Shown here piece by piece: positions 17,634-27,242 of a DNA stretch of 64,000 nt. Numbering within the stretch: the first letter of the stretch is position 1; each line of letters begins with the position of its first letter. Origin of the DNA: CAZAQV01 sp964487255. Its GTDB lineage: Bacteria > Myxococcota_A > Polyangia > Polyangiales > CAZAQV01. The notes below the pieces were generated by a model, which did not search any database, was not told where the DNA came from, and saw only the letters and a program-made list of their open reading frames with translations. The DNA lies in assembly GCA_964487255.1 (NCBI GenBank), contig CAZAQV010000009.1, positions 62,001 through 126,000 of the forward strand. The letters are read 5' to 3'. The position numbers and the translations under genes are program-made.

Positions 17634-18493
17634 TACGCACCGCAGTCGAAATCGTCACCATCGAAGTAACCGTCCGAATCGTCGTCGACCCCGTCAAAGC
17701 AATCGGTCTCGGAACTCTCGCTGCCGCAATAAGGCGAATTGTTTTTGCAGCCCAAATCCCGACAATCATGGACCCCGTTTTCGTTATCATCGATGCCGTT
17801 GTTGCAGGAGCTCTCGAAGCACGAGGGAACTTCGGCGCAGTCCCTGTCCGTGCAATCGAGGTATGTATCGCTGTCGTTATCCACGCCGTCCGAGCAGTTC
17901 GTCGGCGTGTTTTCGTAGCAATAGGCGCTACAGGTATCGTCCTCGCAATCGGTCTTGCCATCGTCGTCGTTGTCGAGTTCGTCGAAACATGCGTTCAGTG
18001 ACCGTTCGGAGCAAGCGACGGCACAGCTGGGGTCGAAGCAGTCGGTGACACCATTGCGATTGTTGTCCACGCTGTCGTCACAGTTGGACTCAGCACAAGC
18101 GGCATGCGCGACACAGTCGATGTCCTCACAGTCCTCGAAGCCGTCGCCGTCGTTGTCGACGCCATCTCCGCAAAGTGCAGCGGAATTTTCCACGCATAGC
18201 GTTTCGCAACTTCGATCGGCGCAATCGGTGAGACCATCGCCATCGTTGTCTCGGCCATCCGAACAGCTCTGCGCGTCGTTTTCGCTGCCCACGGCGGCCG
18301 CGTCAGTTGAGTTCGACGCATCATCCGTCGCGCCATCACCGACGACCGCGCCATCACCGACGACCGCGCCATCGACCCCGATCACTGCGCTATCGATCGG
18401 CGCGTTTGACCCGCGAGTGCCCCGCCCGCTGCGGTCATCACCGCAACCAAATACAAATCCGATCAAGAGCATCCAAGCTGCGCACGCTCGCAT
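17633..18493 (-). CDS. Lipoprotein with seven MopE-like metal-binding repeats
   Basis: 286 residues from ATG 18493 (AAGG upstream). Lipoprotein signal LLIGFVFGC, an Ala/Asp/Gly linker with a duplicated VVGDGA, then seven repeats of about 30 residues of the type C-x-DGVDNDGDGxxDCxDxDC, matching the putative metal-binding (MopE-type) motif. The DxDxDG loops suggest Ca2+ or other metal binding and the flanking Cys suggest disulfides. The seventh repeat lacks one Cys (YFDGDDFDC). Surface-exposed role inferred. Followed with 1-base overlap by a methyltransferase gene. Confidence 0.88.
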   Translation of the reverse strand: MRACAAWMLLIGFVFGCGDDRSGRGTRGSNAPIDSAVIGVDGAVVGDGAVVGDGATDDASNSTDAAAVGSENDAQSCSDGRDNDGDGLTDCADRSCETLCVENSAALCGDGVDNDGDGFEDCEDIDCVAHAACAESNCDDSVDNNRNGVTDCFDPSCAVACSERSLNACFDELDNDDDGKTDCEDDTCSAYCYENTPTNCSDGVDNDSDTYLDCTDRDCAEVPSCFESSCNNGIDDNENGVHDCRDLGCKNNSPYCGSESSETDCFDGVDDDSDGYFDGDDFDCGA

Positions 18494-18559
18494 GTCAGAG
18501 CCTTGTCTCGAATGCCCCTCTTCCGTCAAACCGACGAAACCAAACCGACGAAACAGCAA

Positions 18560-18591
18560 AGCGCCGCGTACGTGAGGATGTACGCGGCGCT
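18560..18591 (-). terminator. Intrinsic terminator of beta-propeller gene
   Basis: Perfect 12-bp stem AGCGCCGCGTAC (18560-18571) and GTACGCGGCGCT (18580-18591) with an 8-base loop. On the minus strand it is followed by TTGCTGTTTCG, and it lies 22 bases after the stop at 18613. Confidence 0.75.
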
Positions 18592-18612
18592 CCACCTGAA
18601 CAAAAGAGTAGT

Positions 18613-20847
18613 CTAGCCTTCGACGGCGATGCCACCGCCACCGAACCAGCCCCACCAGCCCCAGTAGTAGTAGCCCGTGATGCCATCGTTGGGCAGGTTC
18701 ACGCGCGCGACGTCGAGCGCCATGTTGTCGATCGCATTGACCTCGATGCCTCCATACGAGATGGAATAGACGTAGTCCTCAATAAACACGCCACGGCGAA
18801 CCTGACCATAGTTATAGACGCAGTTCTGACGTTGCCACTCCTCGTCGAAGCCGATGCAGGTCCCCTGCACGAGGCTTGAGTGGTCGACCGAACCGCGCTT
18901 GGAAAAGCCCGTGTCCGCGTCGACGTGGAAGACTTCGAGACTACTGCGGAAATCGTTCCAGTTCGAGCCATAGGCCATGTACGGGAAGGCGAGCATCCCG
19001 AGGTGGTCATAGAAGGTGAAGGCTTTGTGGTTCCAAGCGGCCTCGGAGTAGCCCCATTGGTCGCCCGCGTAGACATGCTTGTGCTTGAGCGCGGGCGCTG
19101 TCGGATCGGCGATGTTGAAAATCTGCAGCGCAAGACCCGTTGTGCGTCCAGTTTGCTCGTCCGCGTCGTAGCCAATGGTCAAGAGGTGATCGTCACCGAG
19201 CGGGTGCATATAGGTGCTGAACCCCGGGATCTTGAGCTCGCCGAGCACCTTCGGGTTCTTGGCGTCGCTCAGATCGATGGCGAACAGGGGATCCACCTGA
19301 CGGAAGGTCACGATATAGGCTTTGTCACCCAAAAAACGGGCCGACTGAATGGACTCGTCAGGAGCCAGCGGCGCAGTCGAGCCGAGCTTGACGAGCTTGT
19401 TACCTTGTGGTGCCAGCGTGACGACCGCGTTGTCCTGCCGACGCTCAAGACCGGTGTCCCAGCGCATGGGCCAACTGGTGCGGGTGAGCGCGAGCCGGAC
19501 GATGCCGTCCCGCTCGTCGATCGAAAACTGGTCGACGATGTTGCCCTCGACCGCGGCCGACCCTTGGTACTGCGCACGTGCCGCGCTCTGCAGCTCGAAG
19601 CGGTGAATGAGGGTTCCGGTGGTCACGTAGTCTTCGTCGTTGAGGTAGGCGCGGTACCAGTTCGAATAGTCCCACTGCGCGACGATCAGCGACTTCGCGT
19701 TCGCATAGACCTCGTGGGCGTAGCCTTGGATGACATCCTGAGAGGGCTGGGCCGCTGGGCGAGACAGGTCGAAACCGGCGATCTCGGTGAGCCCATAGTC
19801 GACCAGACCGGGACCATTGAGGTAGTAGCCTCCGCATTCGGGCGAGAAGCTGTAGAGGATGCCGTCCTTCTTCTCGTAGCGACGGGTCGTCCAATCTTCG
19901 AGCTCGGTCGCTTCCATGGCGCTCATGGCATCGTCGCGCCACTCGAAGATACGCTCGCGCATCAAGTCTTTGAGCGCCTCGGTGCGATCTTCCTCACGCC
20001 AGTAGCGATCTTGGATGTCATCGATGTATGTCCAGAAGTTCGGCAGGCTCCAGGAGTAGTAGCTGTTCCAGTTGTTGAGAATCGCGCGCACTTGACTCTC
20101 GTGGCGACGCGAGCTGCGATAGTAGCCCTCGAGGTAGAGCTCTCGAACGACGCGGGGCGAGTCCTTGAGGCCCTCGACCACCGTTGCTTTGGTGAAGTTG
20201 TCGTGGCTGTAGCAGTCGTAGCGGTAGTTTTGGTAATCGAACTCCGCGGGACAATCGGCCGGCGCAACGAACTTCGGGTCCCCGACGCTGGAAAACACGA
20301 CCGCTACGCCATCGTGCACGAACATGTCATGGGTATGCCCCTCGATGTCGACGCCACGCTCAAGCGCGGTCTCTTCCGCGGGCCAAGACTTGACCACGTA
20401 GAGCTTTGAGCCGTTGAGCACGTAGATGTGCGTGCCATCGGTTTTAACGATATCGGCCTCATCGACGCCCTCGACTTGGGTATTGGTCTCCGAATAGTTC
20501 TCCGGCGCCGACGACTTACCGGTCGAATCGGCGTTGGGCGCAGCCGCTTCGGCGCCAGCGTCTTGATCCCCACGGGTGGCGTACACCTGGCCTTCTTCTT
20601 CATCGACGTACCAACGCAGGTAGTTGGCGGTCTGCATCTCGATTTTCGCAAGACCGTCAGCATGAAAGCCGTCCAGCAGCTCGCCGCAGCTCTGCGTGTG
20701 GGTCAACGACGACTCGAGTGAGCCGACTTCGTATTCGGGGACGTACCGATCCGACTCGCCCGCACAACCCACGGCGCCGAGTAGCGCGGTCGCGGTGAGG
20801 CATCCAAGCCAAAGGGTTTTTGAACGTGCAACTTTCTCCATCTTCAT
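18613..20847 (-). CDS. Lipoprotein with beta-propeller domain (PF09826 type)
   Basis: 744 residues from ATG 20847, with a lipoprotein signal (LWLGCLTATALLGAVGC). After an acidic linker comes the family signature NTQVEGVDEADIVKTDGTHIYVLNG-SKLYVVKSWP (here in parts), then blades such as LIHRFEL, VRLALTRTSWPMRW, SIQSARFLGDKAYIVTFRQVDPLFAIDLSD and HPLGDDHLLTIGYD. These proteins are predicted secreted beta-propellers with an unknown ligand. Two long inserts (about residues 220-330) carry YYSWSLPNFWTYIDDIQDRY-like aromatic sequence. The C-terminus ends in a Gly/Trp-rich tail (YYYWGWWGWFGGGG). ATG 20841 is an equally possible start. Monocistronic, with a strong terminator downstream. Confidence 0.9.
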   Translation of the reverse strand: MKMEKVARSKTLWLGCLTATALLGAVGCAGESDRYVPEYEVGSLESSLTHTQSCGELLDGFHADGLAKIEMQTANYLRWYVDEEEGQVYATRGDQDAGAEAAAPNADSTGKSSAPENYSETNTQVEGVDEADIVKTDGTHIYVLNGSKLYVVKSWPAEETALERGVDIEGHTHDMFVHDGVAVVFSSVGDPKFVAPADCPAEFDYQNYRYDCYSHDNFTKATVVEGLKDSPRVVRELYLEGYYRSSRRHESQVRAILNNWNSYYSWSLPNFWTYIDDIQDRYWREEDRTEALKDLMRERIFEWRDDAMSAMEATELEDWTTRRYEKKDGILYSFSPECGGYYLNGPGLVDYGLTEIAGFDLSRPAAQPSQDVIQGYAHEVYANAKSLIVAQWDYSNWYRAYLNDEDYVTTGTLIHRFELQSAARAQYQGSAAVEGNIVDQFSIDERDGIVRLALTRTSWPMRWDTGLERRQDNAVVTLAPQGNKLVKLGSTAPLAPDESIQSARFLGDKAYIVTFRQVDPLFAIDLSDAKNPKVLGELKIPGFSTYMHPLGDDHLLTIGYDADEQTGRTTGLALQIFNIADPTAPALKHKHVYAGDQWGYSEAAWNHKAFTFYDHLGMLAFPYMAYGSNWNDFRSSLEVFHVDADTGFSKRGSVDHSSLVQGTCIGFDEEWQRQNCVYNYGQVRRGVFIEDYVYSISYGGIEVNAIDNMALDVARVNLPNDGITGYYYWGWWGWFGGGGIAVEG

Positions 20848-20982
20848 GATGCAAGAGAGATGCATGGAGTGTGCCACCACGAATAATACTGTTTTTGCAG
20901 GGCATCGTCGCCATGGGCACTGTGTCACCCTGTGCCAAGCGGGCGTATCCTGGGCGGGAACGGCATTGCACGGCCTGCACGG

Positions 20983-21025
20983 CCGGAAACATCGGTGACA
21001 CTTTAGACCGGAGACATCGCTGACA
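20983..21025. repeat. Two 18-bp direct repeats, possible insertion-sequence end
   Basis: CCGGAAACATCGGTGACA (20983-21000) and CCGGAGACATCGCTGACA (21008-21025) form a 25-bp-period direct repeat with two mismatches. From memory, repeated blocks of this style occur at the termini of IS481-like elements, but no transposase is present here. The repeats lie immediately before the truncated paralogue at 21039. Confidence 0.5.
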
Positions 21026-21038
21026 GCTTGGTGGCATC

Positions 21039-21302
21039 ATGATGACCCCGCTCGGCGTCTACCTCGCAGGTGAGGCCAACGGCGGAGACGGAAACTTCTG
21101 GTCGACCTGGGCCTATGGCGGCCTGGGAGTGCTCACAGCGGGGTCGGTACTTGGCTACGAACTTTCGAGCAGCTCCGAGTACGACACCTACCCTACTGCC
21201 GGAAAGACATCGCTCTCGAAGCGCGACCTACTGCTCGCCCCGACGGTGACGACAACGCCCGACCAACGCGGCGCGAGTCTCGGCCTCATCGGCGCTTTTT
21301 AG
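21039..21302 (+). pseudogene. Truncated paralogue of the Gly-rich protein at 16155
   Basis: An 87-residue open frame beginning MMTPLGVYLAGEANGGDGNFWS. It aligns with the C-terminal part of the protein encoded at 16155: GVTIGGNAAGGDGSYWS versus GVYLAGEANGGDGNFWS, and SIIGYELSVS versus SVLGYELSSS. The signal peptide and first half are missing and about 20 residues are deleted in the middle. No Shine-Dalgarno sequence is visible. The repeats directly upstream suggest the 5' half was lost through a mobile element. It could still be translated, but a signal-less fragment of an exported protein is probably not functional. Confidence 0.65.
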
Positions 21303-21423
21303 ATGGCCACTCAAGGAGCCAGAACGCGCATCCTGGTTGGGTCCAGGCACTCCTAAACGCACTCTTTAACTGAGTATCTCAGGACGAAAAGTCGGGCATA
21401 CGCCTTGCATTTGGCATCCGACG

Positions 21424-23925
21424 ATGCCGAGCTCTTTATCTTGTCGTGGCAGCCTAAGTTGGGAAGCTGGCGTTCTGGTTTTCGTTGTTGCGCTCGCCCC
21501 AGCGACCGTGGTCACGAGTCTCGGGACTTCTGTGGGCGAGACGATCACCCAGCGCACCGAGTCCACCTTGCCGACACGTCCCGTTTTAGGCAGTCGAAGC
21601 TCCGCCGCGTTGAGCGTTGCCGCCATCACGGGCAGAATCAATAAGCTCTTCCGAAGAGGCTCAGAAGTCGAGTCGATACGGGGAACCCTGCTGAATTTTT
21701 CTAACGAGGGCCACCAAGCTCACTTTTTTCGCGATGTGCGCGGCAATACCGTCCAGCTGTCGAGCTCAGAAGCGGGCCGCCTGCGGGTCACATTGGCCAA
21801 TGGCTCGAACGAGTCGCTGGGACTGAGCGTTCGTGGCGCAGACGGCAAACCAAGGATGCCGCAGCTGACGCAGGTACTGGAGCCAACCGCCGAGCCCGCC
21901 GCTCGAAGCGTTTCGCGCATCGCATTCGATCTCGAGTTTCCGGACTCCGAGGTGCAGATCGGACACATCCTTCTCGACGGCGTGCTCACCGAGCGCGAAG
22001 TTCGGGCACGTGGCGTGAGCGCAAGTGCTTTCGATTCAGGCGAAGTCGAGTTGCTTGATACCGAAATCCTGCACAGCATGGTGGACACTCTGGAGGCTCT
22101 GCCGCCCGCTGAACAGCAGCGTCAGCTCGAGCTCCTCAATGCGTACTCGCTGTCAGATTTGCAGTCACGGATCGGAACAGACTTCGTCGTATTCGACGAT
22201 CAGAGTGCGAGGCTCACGCGCGCAAGCATCGATGGAAAGCGACTTTTGGCTCTCGACATCGAGACGCTAGGTTCCACCCGTCTAAAGAGAACTGGCCGCG
22301 CCTTAATGGTTCACAGCGAAAGCGAAAAGCCCTCGTTGCGGTTCACACTTCGCACAAACGGGGCACCTGCTCTTCGGCCACTACAAAGGGACGAACTTTT
22401 TGCACCCACGTTTCTCGATTTTCTTAGCGACGGGAAGCGTGGCGCGGAAGATCGCGCTCGAACCGAGCTGCTTACGAAATCTTTCGAACTCCTTTCCACG
22501 GACGACAAGTTTCTAGCGGGCCTTCCCAACTACGGAACATATTTTGGTCGCGACACCCTTATGAGCGCTCTTTTGCTTGAGCAGATCCTCACGCCCGAAG
22601 CGCTCGAGCATGCGATTTCCTCGGTTCTGCGGCGCCTAACCGACGACGGACGTGCCGTGCATGAAGAAATTCTCGGTCGCCAAGCATACCGCGAGAACCT
22701 CGTTGACTATGTGAACGCTCTGCAAAGCAACGACTACGAGCAAGCAAGGTCCCTGGCCCAAAACCTCTACCGGCATCGCAGCACATGGAAGCTCATGGCG
22801 GATGATGATTTCATTTTGATGGCGCTATTGGGACGATATTTCGAGCGACCCGACGTTGGCGCCGCGCAAAAGCGCGCTTTTTTGCAGCGCAATGATCATT
22901 TGGACCTCGTCTTGCGCAACCTGGAATTCATCGAAAAGGAAGTGACGCCGTACGCCGAGAGTGGACGCTGGCAAGACTTGATCGCTTTTCAAGAAACAGA
23001 CGGCCACTACTATCCTCACAGTTGGCGCGATAGTGAACCTGGTTATGCGGGCGGAAAGTTCCCGATGGACGTCAATGTCGTGTGGGTACCCGCTGCCTTG
23101 GAAGCAGCACGTACCGTGAGCCACGAAATTGACGGGCTCGGACTGACACCACCGGCGGGTCGCTCGCTTCCCGATGCCGAGCGATTCCAACGCCTGCTCG
23201 AGGCGTGGCAAGGAACGGACCGTCACTTCTGGGTCACTCGTTCTGCGGACCGTACAGCCCGTTCGATCGACGAAAAGCTGCGGAGTCTTCCGTCGCTGAA
23301 GCAGGGGCTGTGGACCAACGCATCCGCCGACGCCGCAGAAATACGCTTCCTTGCAGTATCTGTTGCCGATGATGGCCAGCCGCTCGCGGTCATGAACAGC
23401 GACATGTCATCCTTATTACTCACCCAGGATCTGCCAGCAGAGGAAGCAGCGGCCATCGCCGAGACGCTCACCCAGCCGTATCCACGGGGGCTCTTGATTG
23501 ACGATGTGGGTCTACTTGCAACGAACGATATCCATGAACCTTCGGCATGGAAGGCATTTGAGAAGGACCCTTATCACGGCCCTAAAGTTGTTTGGGGTCG
23601 GGAAGTCGCGCAGTTTCAGATTGCGGCGCTGCGGAACTTTCTTCGTCTCTTTGACTCGAAGGGCAAGCTGATCGACCCCGCGACAGCACCGCACGCACAG
23701 AAACTTTATGATGCAGCCAAACGCGTCCGGGATGCGGCGATTCGCTCTGGGCTCGTACAAAACGAGGTTTGGTCGTACACGAAAGACTCAGCGACAGGCA
23801 AAGCCAAAGCCGTTCGATATGGCTCAAGAACTGAAGACACCTCTGATATCCAACTTTGGAACGCGATGTTCCTCATGTCCGAGTATCTTTTCGATCAGGC
23901 CCGACCTCTAGGCGAAAAGCTGTAA
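21424..23925 (+). CDS. Exported six-hairpin glycosidase-like protein (debranching-enzyme-like)
   Basis: 833 residues. The N-terminus carries a hydrophobic signal (VLVFVVALAPATVV). A beta-rich region (about 80-330) is followed by an alpha-helical domain whose GLPNYGTYFGRDTLMSALLL resembles the catalytic-domain entry of amylo-alpha-1,6-glucosidases and related (alpha/alpha)6 enzymes, with later FQETDGHYYPHSWRD, MDVNVVWVPAALEA and NEVWSYT. This points to a carbohydrate-acting or trehalase-like enzyme in the periplasm, but I cannot name catalytic residues with certainty. ATG 21424 has no clear Shine-Dalgarno sequence. Monocistronic; hutU follows 162 bases later. Confidence 0.72.
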   Translation: MPSSLSCRGSLSWEAGVLVFVVALAPATVVTSLGTSVGETITQRTESTLPTRPVLGSRSSAALSVAAITGRINKLFRRGSEVESIRGTLLNFSNEGHQAHFFRDVRGNTVQLSSSEAGRLRVTLANGSNESLGLSVRGADGKPRMPQLTQVLEPTAEPAARSVSRIAFDLEFPDSEVQIGHILLDGVLTEREVRARGVSASAFDSGEVELLDTEILHSMVDTLEALPPAEQQRQLELLNAYSLSDLQSRIGTDFVVFDDQSARLTRASIDGKRLLALDIETLGSTRLKRTGRALMVHSESEKPSLRFTLRTNGAPALRPLQRDELFAPTFLDFLSDGKRGAEDRARTELLTKSFELLSTDDKFLAGLPNYGTYFGRDTLMSALLLEQILTPEALEHAISSVLRRLTDDGRAVHEEILGRQAYRENLVDYVNALQSNDYEQARSLAQNLYRHRSTWKLMADDDFILMALLGRYFERPDVGAAQKRAFLQRNDHLDLVLRNLEFIEKEVTPYAESGRWQDLIAFQETDGHYYPHSWRDSEPGYAGGKFPMDVNVVWVPAALEAARTVSHEIDGLGLTPPAGRSLPDAERFQRLLEAWQGTDRHFWVTRSADRTARSIDEKLRSLPSLKQGLWTNASADAAEIRFLAVSVADDGQPLAVMNSDMSSLLLTQDLPAEEAAAIAETLTQPYPRGLLIDDVGLLATNDIHEPSAWKAFEKDPYHGPKVVWGREVAQFQIAALRNFLRLFDSKGKLIDPATAPHAQKLYDAAKRVRDAAIRSGLVQNEVWSYTKDSATGKAKAVRYGSRTEDTSDIQLWNAMFLMSEYLFDQARPLGEKL

Positions 23926-24087
23926 CCGGTTCGCGCCCTTGCTGCAGCGCTGAAACGCACCAAAACAGACGCGAGGTGGTCGCGCATGGCCCGTTTGTGC
24001 TCGATAGCGTGGCGAGGTCCTCGACAAAGTACTGTCATAGGAGCGCCGGGGATGAATTGTCACACGATCGGCGGTAGGGTCGGGGCC

Positions 24088-25746
24088 ATGGCTGGACCGA
24101 GAACGATTCGCGCGCCCCGAGGGACTGAGCTGAGCTGCAAAGGTTGGCTGCAAGAGGCCGCGATGCGCATGTTGATGAACAACCTCGACCCCGAGGTCGC
24201 GGAACGTCCCGAAGACCTGGTCGTCTACGGCGGCACCGGCAAGGCGGCCCGCAACTGGGACGCGTTCGAAGTGATCGTGCGCGAACTGAAAAACCTTGAG
24301 AGCAACGAAACGCTCTTGATTCAGTCGGGCAAGGCCGTCGGCAAATTCGAAACGCACGAAAATGCGCCACGCGTGCTTCTCGCCAACTCATTGCTCGTCC
24401 CCGCTTGGGCCAACTGGGAGCACTTTCGCAAGCTCGAAGCCGAAGGCCTGATCATGTTCGGCCAGATGACGGCGGGCTCGTGGATCTACATCGGCACGCA
24501 AGGTATCTTGCAGGGCACGTACGAAACGTTCGTGGCCGCCGGCAAAACACACTTCGGGGGTGATTGGAGCGGTCGCTGGATTCTATCAGCAGGCCTCGGC
24601 GGCATGGGCGGCGCGCAGCCGCTCGCAGCGACCATGGCGGGCGCAAACTTTCTCGGTGTCGAGGTCGACGAAGCGCGCGCCAAGCGACGCGTCGAGCACC
24701 GCTATGTCGACAAGCTCACGCACGATCTCGACGAGGCGCTCGCCTGGATCAACGAAGCCAACGAGAAGAAGAGTGCCGTATCCATTGCGCTCGTGGCCAA
24801 CGCCGCCGATATCTACCCGGAGCTCGTCAAGCGCGGCGTAACACCCGACTTTGTGACCGAACAAACCTCCGCGCACGACCCACTCAATGGCTACGTCCCC
24901 GCGGGCCTGACACTTGCCGAAGCCTCGGCGCTTCGCATACGCGATTCGGTGACCTATGTAGAGCGCGCCCGCAAGAGCATGGCAGCCGAGGTCGACGCGA
25001 TGCTCACCATGGTGCAGCGCGGCGCCTTCGCCTGCGACTACGGCAACAACATTCGCGAAGAAGCCAAGCGGGCGGGCTGCGAGCGAGCCTTCGACATTCC
25101 GGGTTTTGTTCCGGCCTACGTTCGGCCACTTTTTTGCGAAGGCAAAGGCCCGTTTCGTTGGGTCGCGCTCTCGGGCGACCCCGAAGACATTCGCGTGACC
25201 GACCAGGCGGTCAAAGAGGTCGTGTCGGACGACCCACACCTACACAACTGGCTCGACATGGCGCAAGAGCGTGTCGCGTTTCAGGGGCTTCCGTCACGGA
25301 TTTGCTGGCTTGGCTACGGGGACCGACACCGGGTTGGCCTCAAGTTCAACGAGTTGGTCCAAAGCGGCAAGATCAAAGCGCCCATCGTGATCGGTCGTGA
25401 CCATCTCGACTGCGGCTCGGTCGCGAGCCCCAACCGCGAAACCGAGGCCATGAAGGACGGCAGCGATGCCATCGCAGACTGGGCGGTGCTCAATGCCCTC
25501 ATCAACACCGCGGGCGGTGCGACTTGGGTCAGCATGCATCACGGCGGCGGCGTCGGCATGGGTTACTCACTTCACGCAGGCATGGTCATCGTGGCCGACG
25601 GCACCGAGGAAGCTGCGGTGCGCCTCGGGCGAGTTCTCAAGAGCGACCCGGGCATGGGCATCATTCGTCATGCCGACGCCGGCTACGACATCGCACAACA
25701 GACCGCGAGACAAAAAGGCGTCCACATCCCGCACGAGGTTTCGTGA
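24088..25746 (+). CDS. hutU: Urocanate hydratase
   Basis: Second step of histidine degradation: urocanate to imidazolonepropionate, using tightly bound NAD+. From ATG 24088 the protein has 552 residues, the usual size. Hallmarks are RAPRGTELSCKGWLQEAAMRMLMNNLDPEVAERP in parts, VYGGTGKAARNW, the NAD-binding GGMGGAQPLAATMAG, DYGNNIREEAKRAG, GLPSRICWLGYGDRHRVG and the C-terminal WVSMHHGGGVGMGYS. An in-frame start at 23986 exists but adds residues not typical of the family. hutI follows after 87 bases; hutH and later genes are not in the window. Confidence 0.98.
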   Translation: MAGPRTIRAPRGTELSCKGWLQEAAMRMLMNNLDPEVAERPEDLVVYGGTGKAARNWDAFEVIVRELKNLESNETLLIQSGKAVGKFETHENAPRVLLANSLLVPAWANWEHFRKLEAEGLIMFGQMTAGSWIYIGTQGILQGTYETFVAAGKTHFGGDWSGRWILSAGLGGMGGAQPLAATMAGANFLGVEVDEARAKRRVEHRYVDKLTHDLDEALAWINEANEKKSAVSIALVANAADIYPELVKRGVTPDFVTEQTSAHDPLNGYVPAGLTLAEASALRIRDSVTYVERARKSMAAEVDAMLTMVQRGAFACDYGNNIREEAKRAGCERAFDIPGFVPAYVRPLFCEGKGPFRWVALSGDPEDIRVTDQAVKEVVSDDPHLHNWLDMAQERVAFQGLPSRICWLGYGDRHRVGLKFNELVQSGKIKAPIVIGRDHLDCGSVASPNRETEAMKDGSDAIADWAVLNALINTAGGATWVSMHHGGGVGMGYSLHAGMVIVADGTEEAAVRLGRVLKSDPGMGIIRHADAGYDIAQQTARQKGVHIPHEVS

Positions 25747-25833
25747 GCCACTACGATGAACGGTCTTTCGAGGAGCCGATTGTGCTAACTGCACAATCGT
25801 TGATACGCAGAAAGCCTAGTGAAGAGTCATAAG

Positions 25834-27060
25834 ATGAGCCATGATGAGGCGGATTTACTGATTTCGAATGCGCGGGTGGTGACCTGCGCAGGTCAGGGTG
25901 AGGATGCACTGGCCATCCAAGAAGACGCGTCGGTTGCCATCGCTGACGGGAAGGTCGTGTGGATTGGTGCGAGTCGCGCGCACGAAAGCGTTCGCGCTGA
26001 CGAACATGTCGACGCTGGCGGCCGGGCCCTGCTGCCCGGCTTCGTCGATCCCCACACGCACCTGGTCTACGGCGGCAGTCGCGTCGACGAGTTCGCCCGA
26101 AAAATGGCGGGCGAAGATTACAAGAAGATCGCAGCTGAGGGCGGAGGCATCGTCTCGACCGTTCGCGCAACCCGCGAGGCGAGCGACGACATGCTCGCGA
26201 GCAGCGCCGCGGCACGATTGCGACGAATGCTCCGTTGCGGTGTGACGACGGTCGAGGTCAAGAGCGGCTACGGCCTCAGCAACGACGACGAAATCCGCTG
26301 CTTGCGTGTCGCGCGAACACTTGGGCAAGACCCCGCCCTGCCCGCAACCATCCCAACGTTTTTGGGTGCACACGCTGTACCACCGGAGTTTGAGGACAAG
26401 CGTGAGAGTTACCTCAAGCTCGTGATCGACACGATGCTTCCGCACGTCGCCCGCGAGCAGCTGGCACATAGCGTCGATGTCTACATCGATGAAAATGCTT
26501 TTTCGCTCAGCGAAGGGCGTGATGTGCTCATGGCCGCACAAGCGACCGGCCTGGCAGTTCGCGCACACATCGGTCAGTTTAAGGACTTGGGTGGCGCCGA
26601 ACTCCTGGCGGAGCTGGGCGCTCTTTCCGGCGATCACCTCGAGGAGATTTCCGAGCAAGGTGCACGCGCCATGGCCAAGTCAGGCGTCATCGGCGTGCTA
26701 CTACCTGGCGCTTGGCGAACGTTGCGACAGGCCGCTCCCGATGTGCCACGCATGCGCGCGGCAGGCATGACCTTTGCGGTCGGCACCGACTGCAATCCGG
26801 GGACGAGCCCCTGCACCGACCTCGGCCTGTGCGCGGCCCTGGCCGTACGAGACGCTGGGCTGACGATCGATGAAGCTATCCTGGGCATCACGCGCAATGC
26901 GGCAAAAGCTTTGGGCCTGCGCGACCGCGGAACGATCGAAGTCGGCAAGCGCGCCGATCTGACGTTGCTCGAAACCGACGATCCGCGCTGCGTCGGCTAC
27001 GAGCTCGGCAACCTGCCCGTCGCTCACGTATGGCGCGAGGGCCGCGCCCTTCTACCCTAG
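25834..27060 (+). CDS. hutI: Imidazolonepropionase
   Basis: Third step of histidine degradation, hydrolysing imidazolone-5-propionate to N-formimino-L-glutamate. Amidohydrolase fold with the metal-binding FVDPHTHLVYGGSRVDEF, TVEVKSGYGL, GAHAVPPEF and FAVGTDCNPGTSPC. From ATG 25834 it has 408 residues, normal for HutI; GAAGAG lies 7 bases upstream, so ATG 25834 is preferred to GTG 25819. It follows hutU on the same strand and is probably in the same operon. Confidence 0.97.
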   Translation: MSHDEADLLISNARVVTCAGQGEDALAIQEDASVAIADGKVVWIGASRAHESVRADEHVDAGGRALLPGFVDPHTHLVYGGSRVDEFARKMAGEDYKKIAAEGGGIVSTVRATREASDDMLASSAAARLRRMLRCGVTTVEVKSGYGLSNDDEIRCLRVARTLGQDPALPATIPTFLGAHAVPPEFEDKRESYLKLVIDTMLPHVAREQLAHSVDVYIDENAFSLSEGRDVLMAAQATGLAVRAHIGQFKDLGGAELLAELGALSGDHLEEISEQGARAMAKSGVIGVLLPGAWRTLRQAAPDVPRMRAAGMTFAVGTDCNPGTSPCTDLGLCAALAVRDAGLTIDEAILGITRNAAKALGLRDRGTIEVGKRADLTLLETDDPRCVGYELGNLPVAHVWREGRALLP

Positions 27061-27242
27061 CATTCTGCACGAGCGAGCCTGTTGTTCCTGTCTGTGTCGG
27101 AACATGAGATGTTCTTCCCGTGGCGACTTGAGCGCTCAGCAGCGGAGCACGCAAGCCCTCTCGCGCGCCGAAACAATAGAGTTTTAGCAAGGGTGAAGAG
27201 TTCCTGAGACATGGCTCGGTTGTTGCACAATGCATCGAACGT

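Noticed and set aside
18880..20409. 509-residue + strand open frame opposite the beta-propeller gene
   Set aside because: Shadow of a high-G+C gene; no recognisable domain, while the minus-strand protein has a signal peptide and family motifs.
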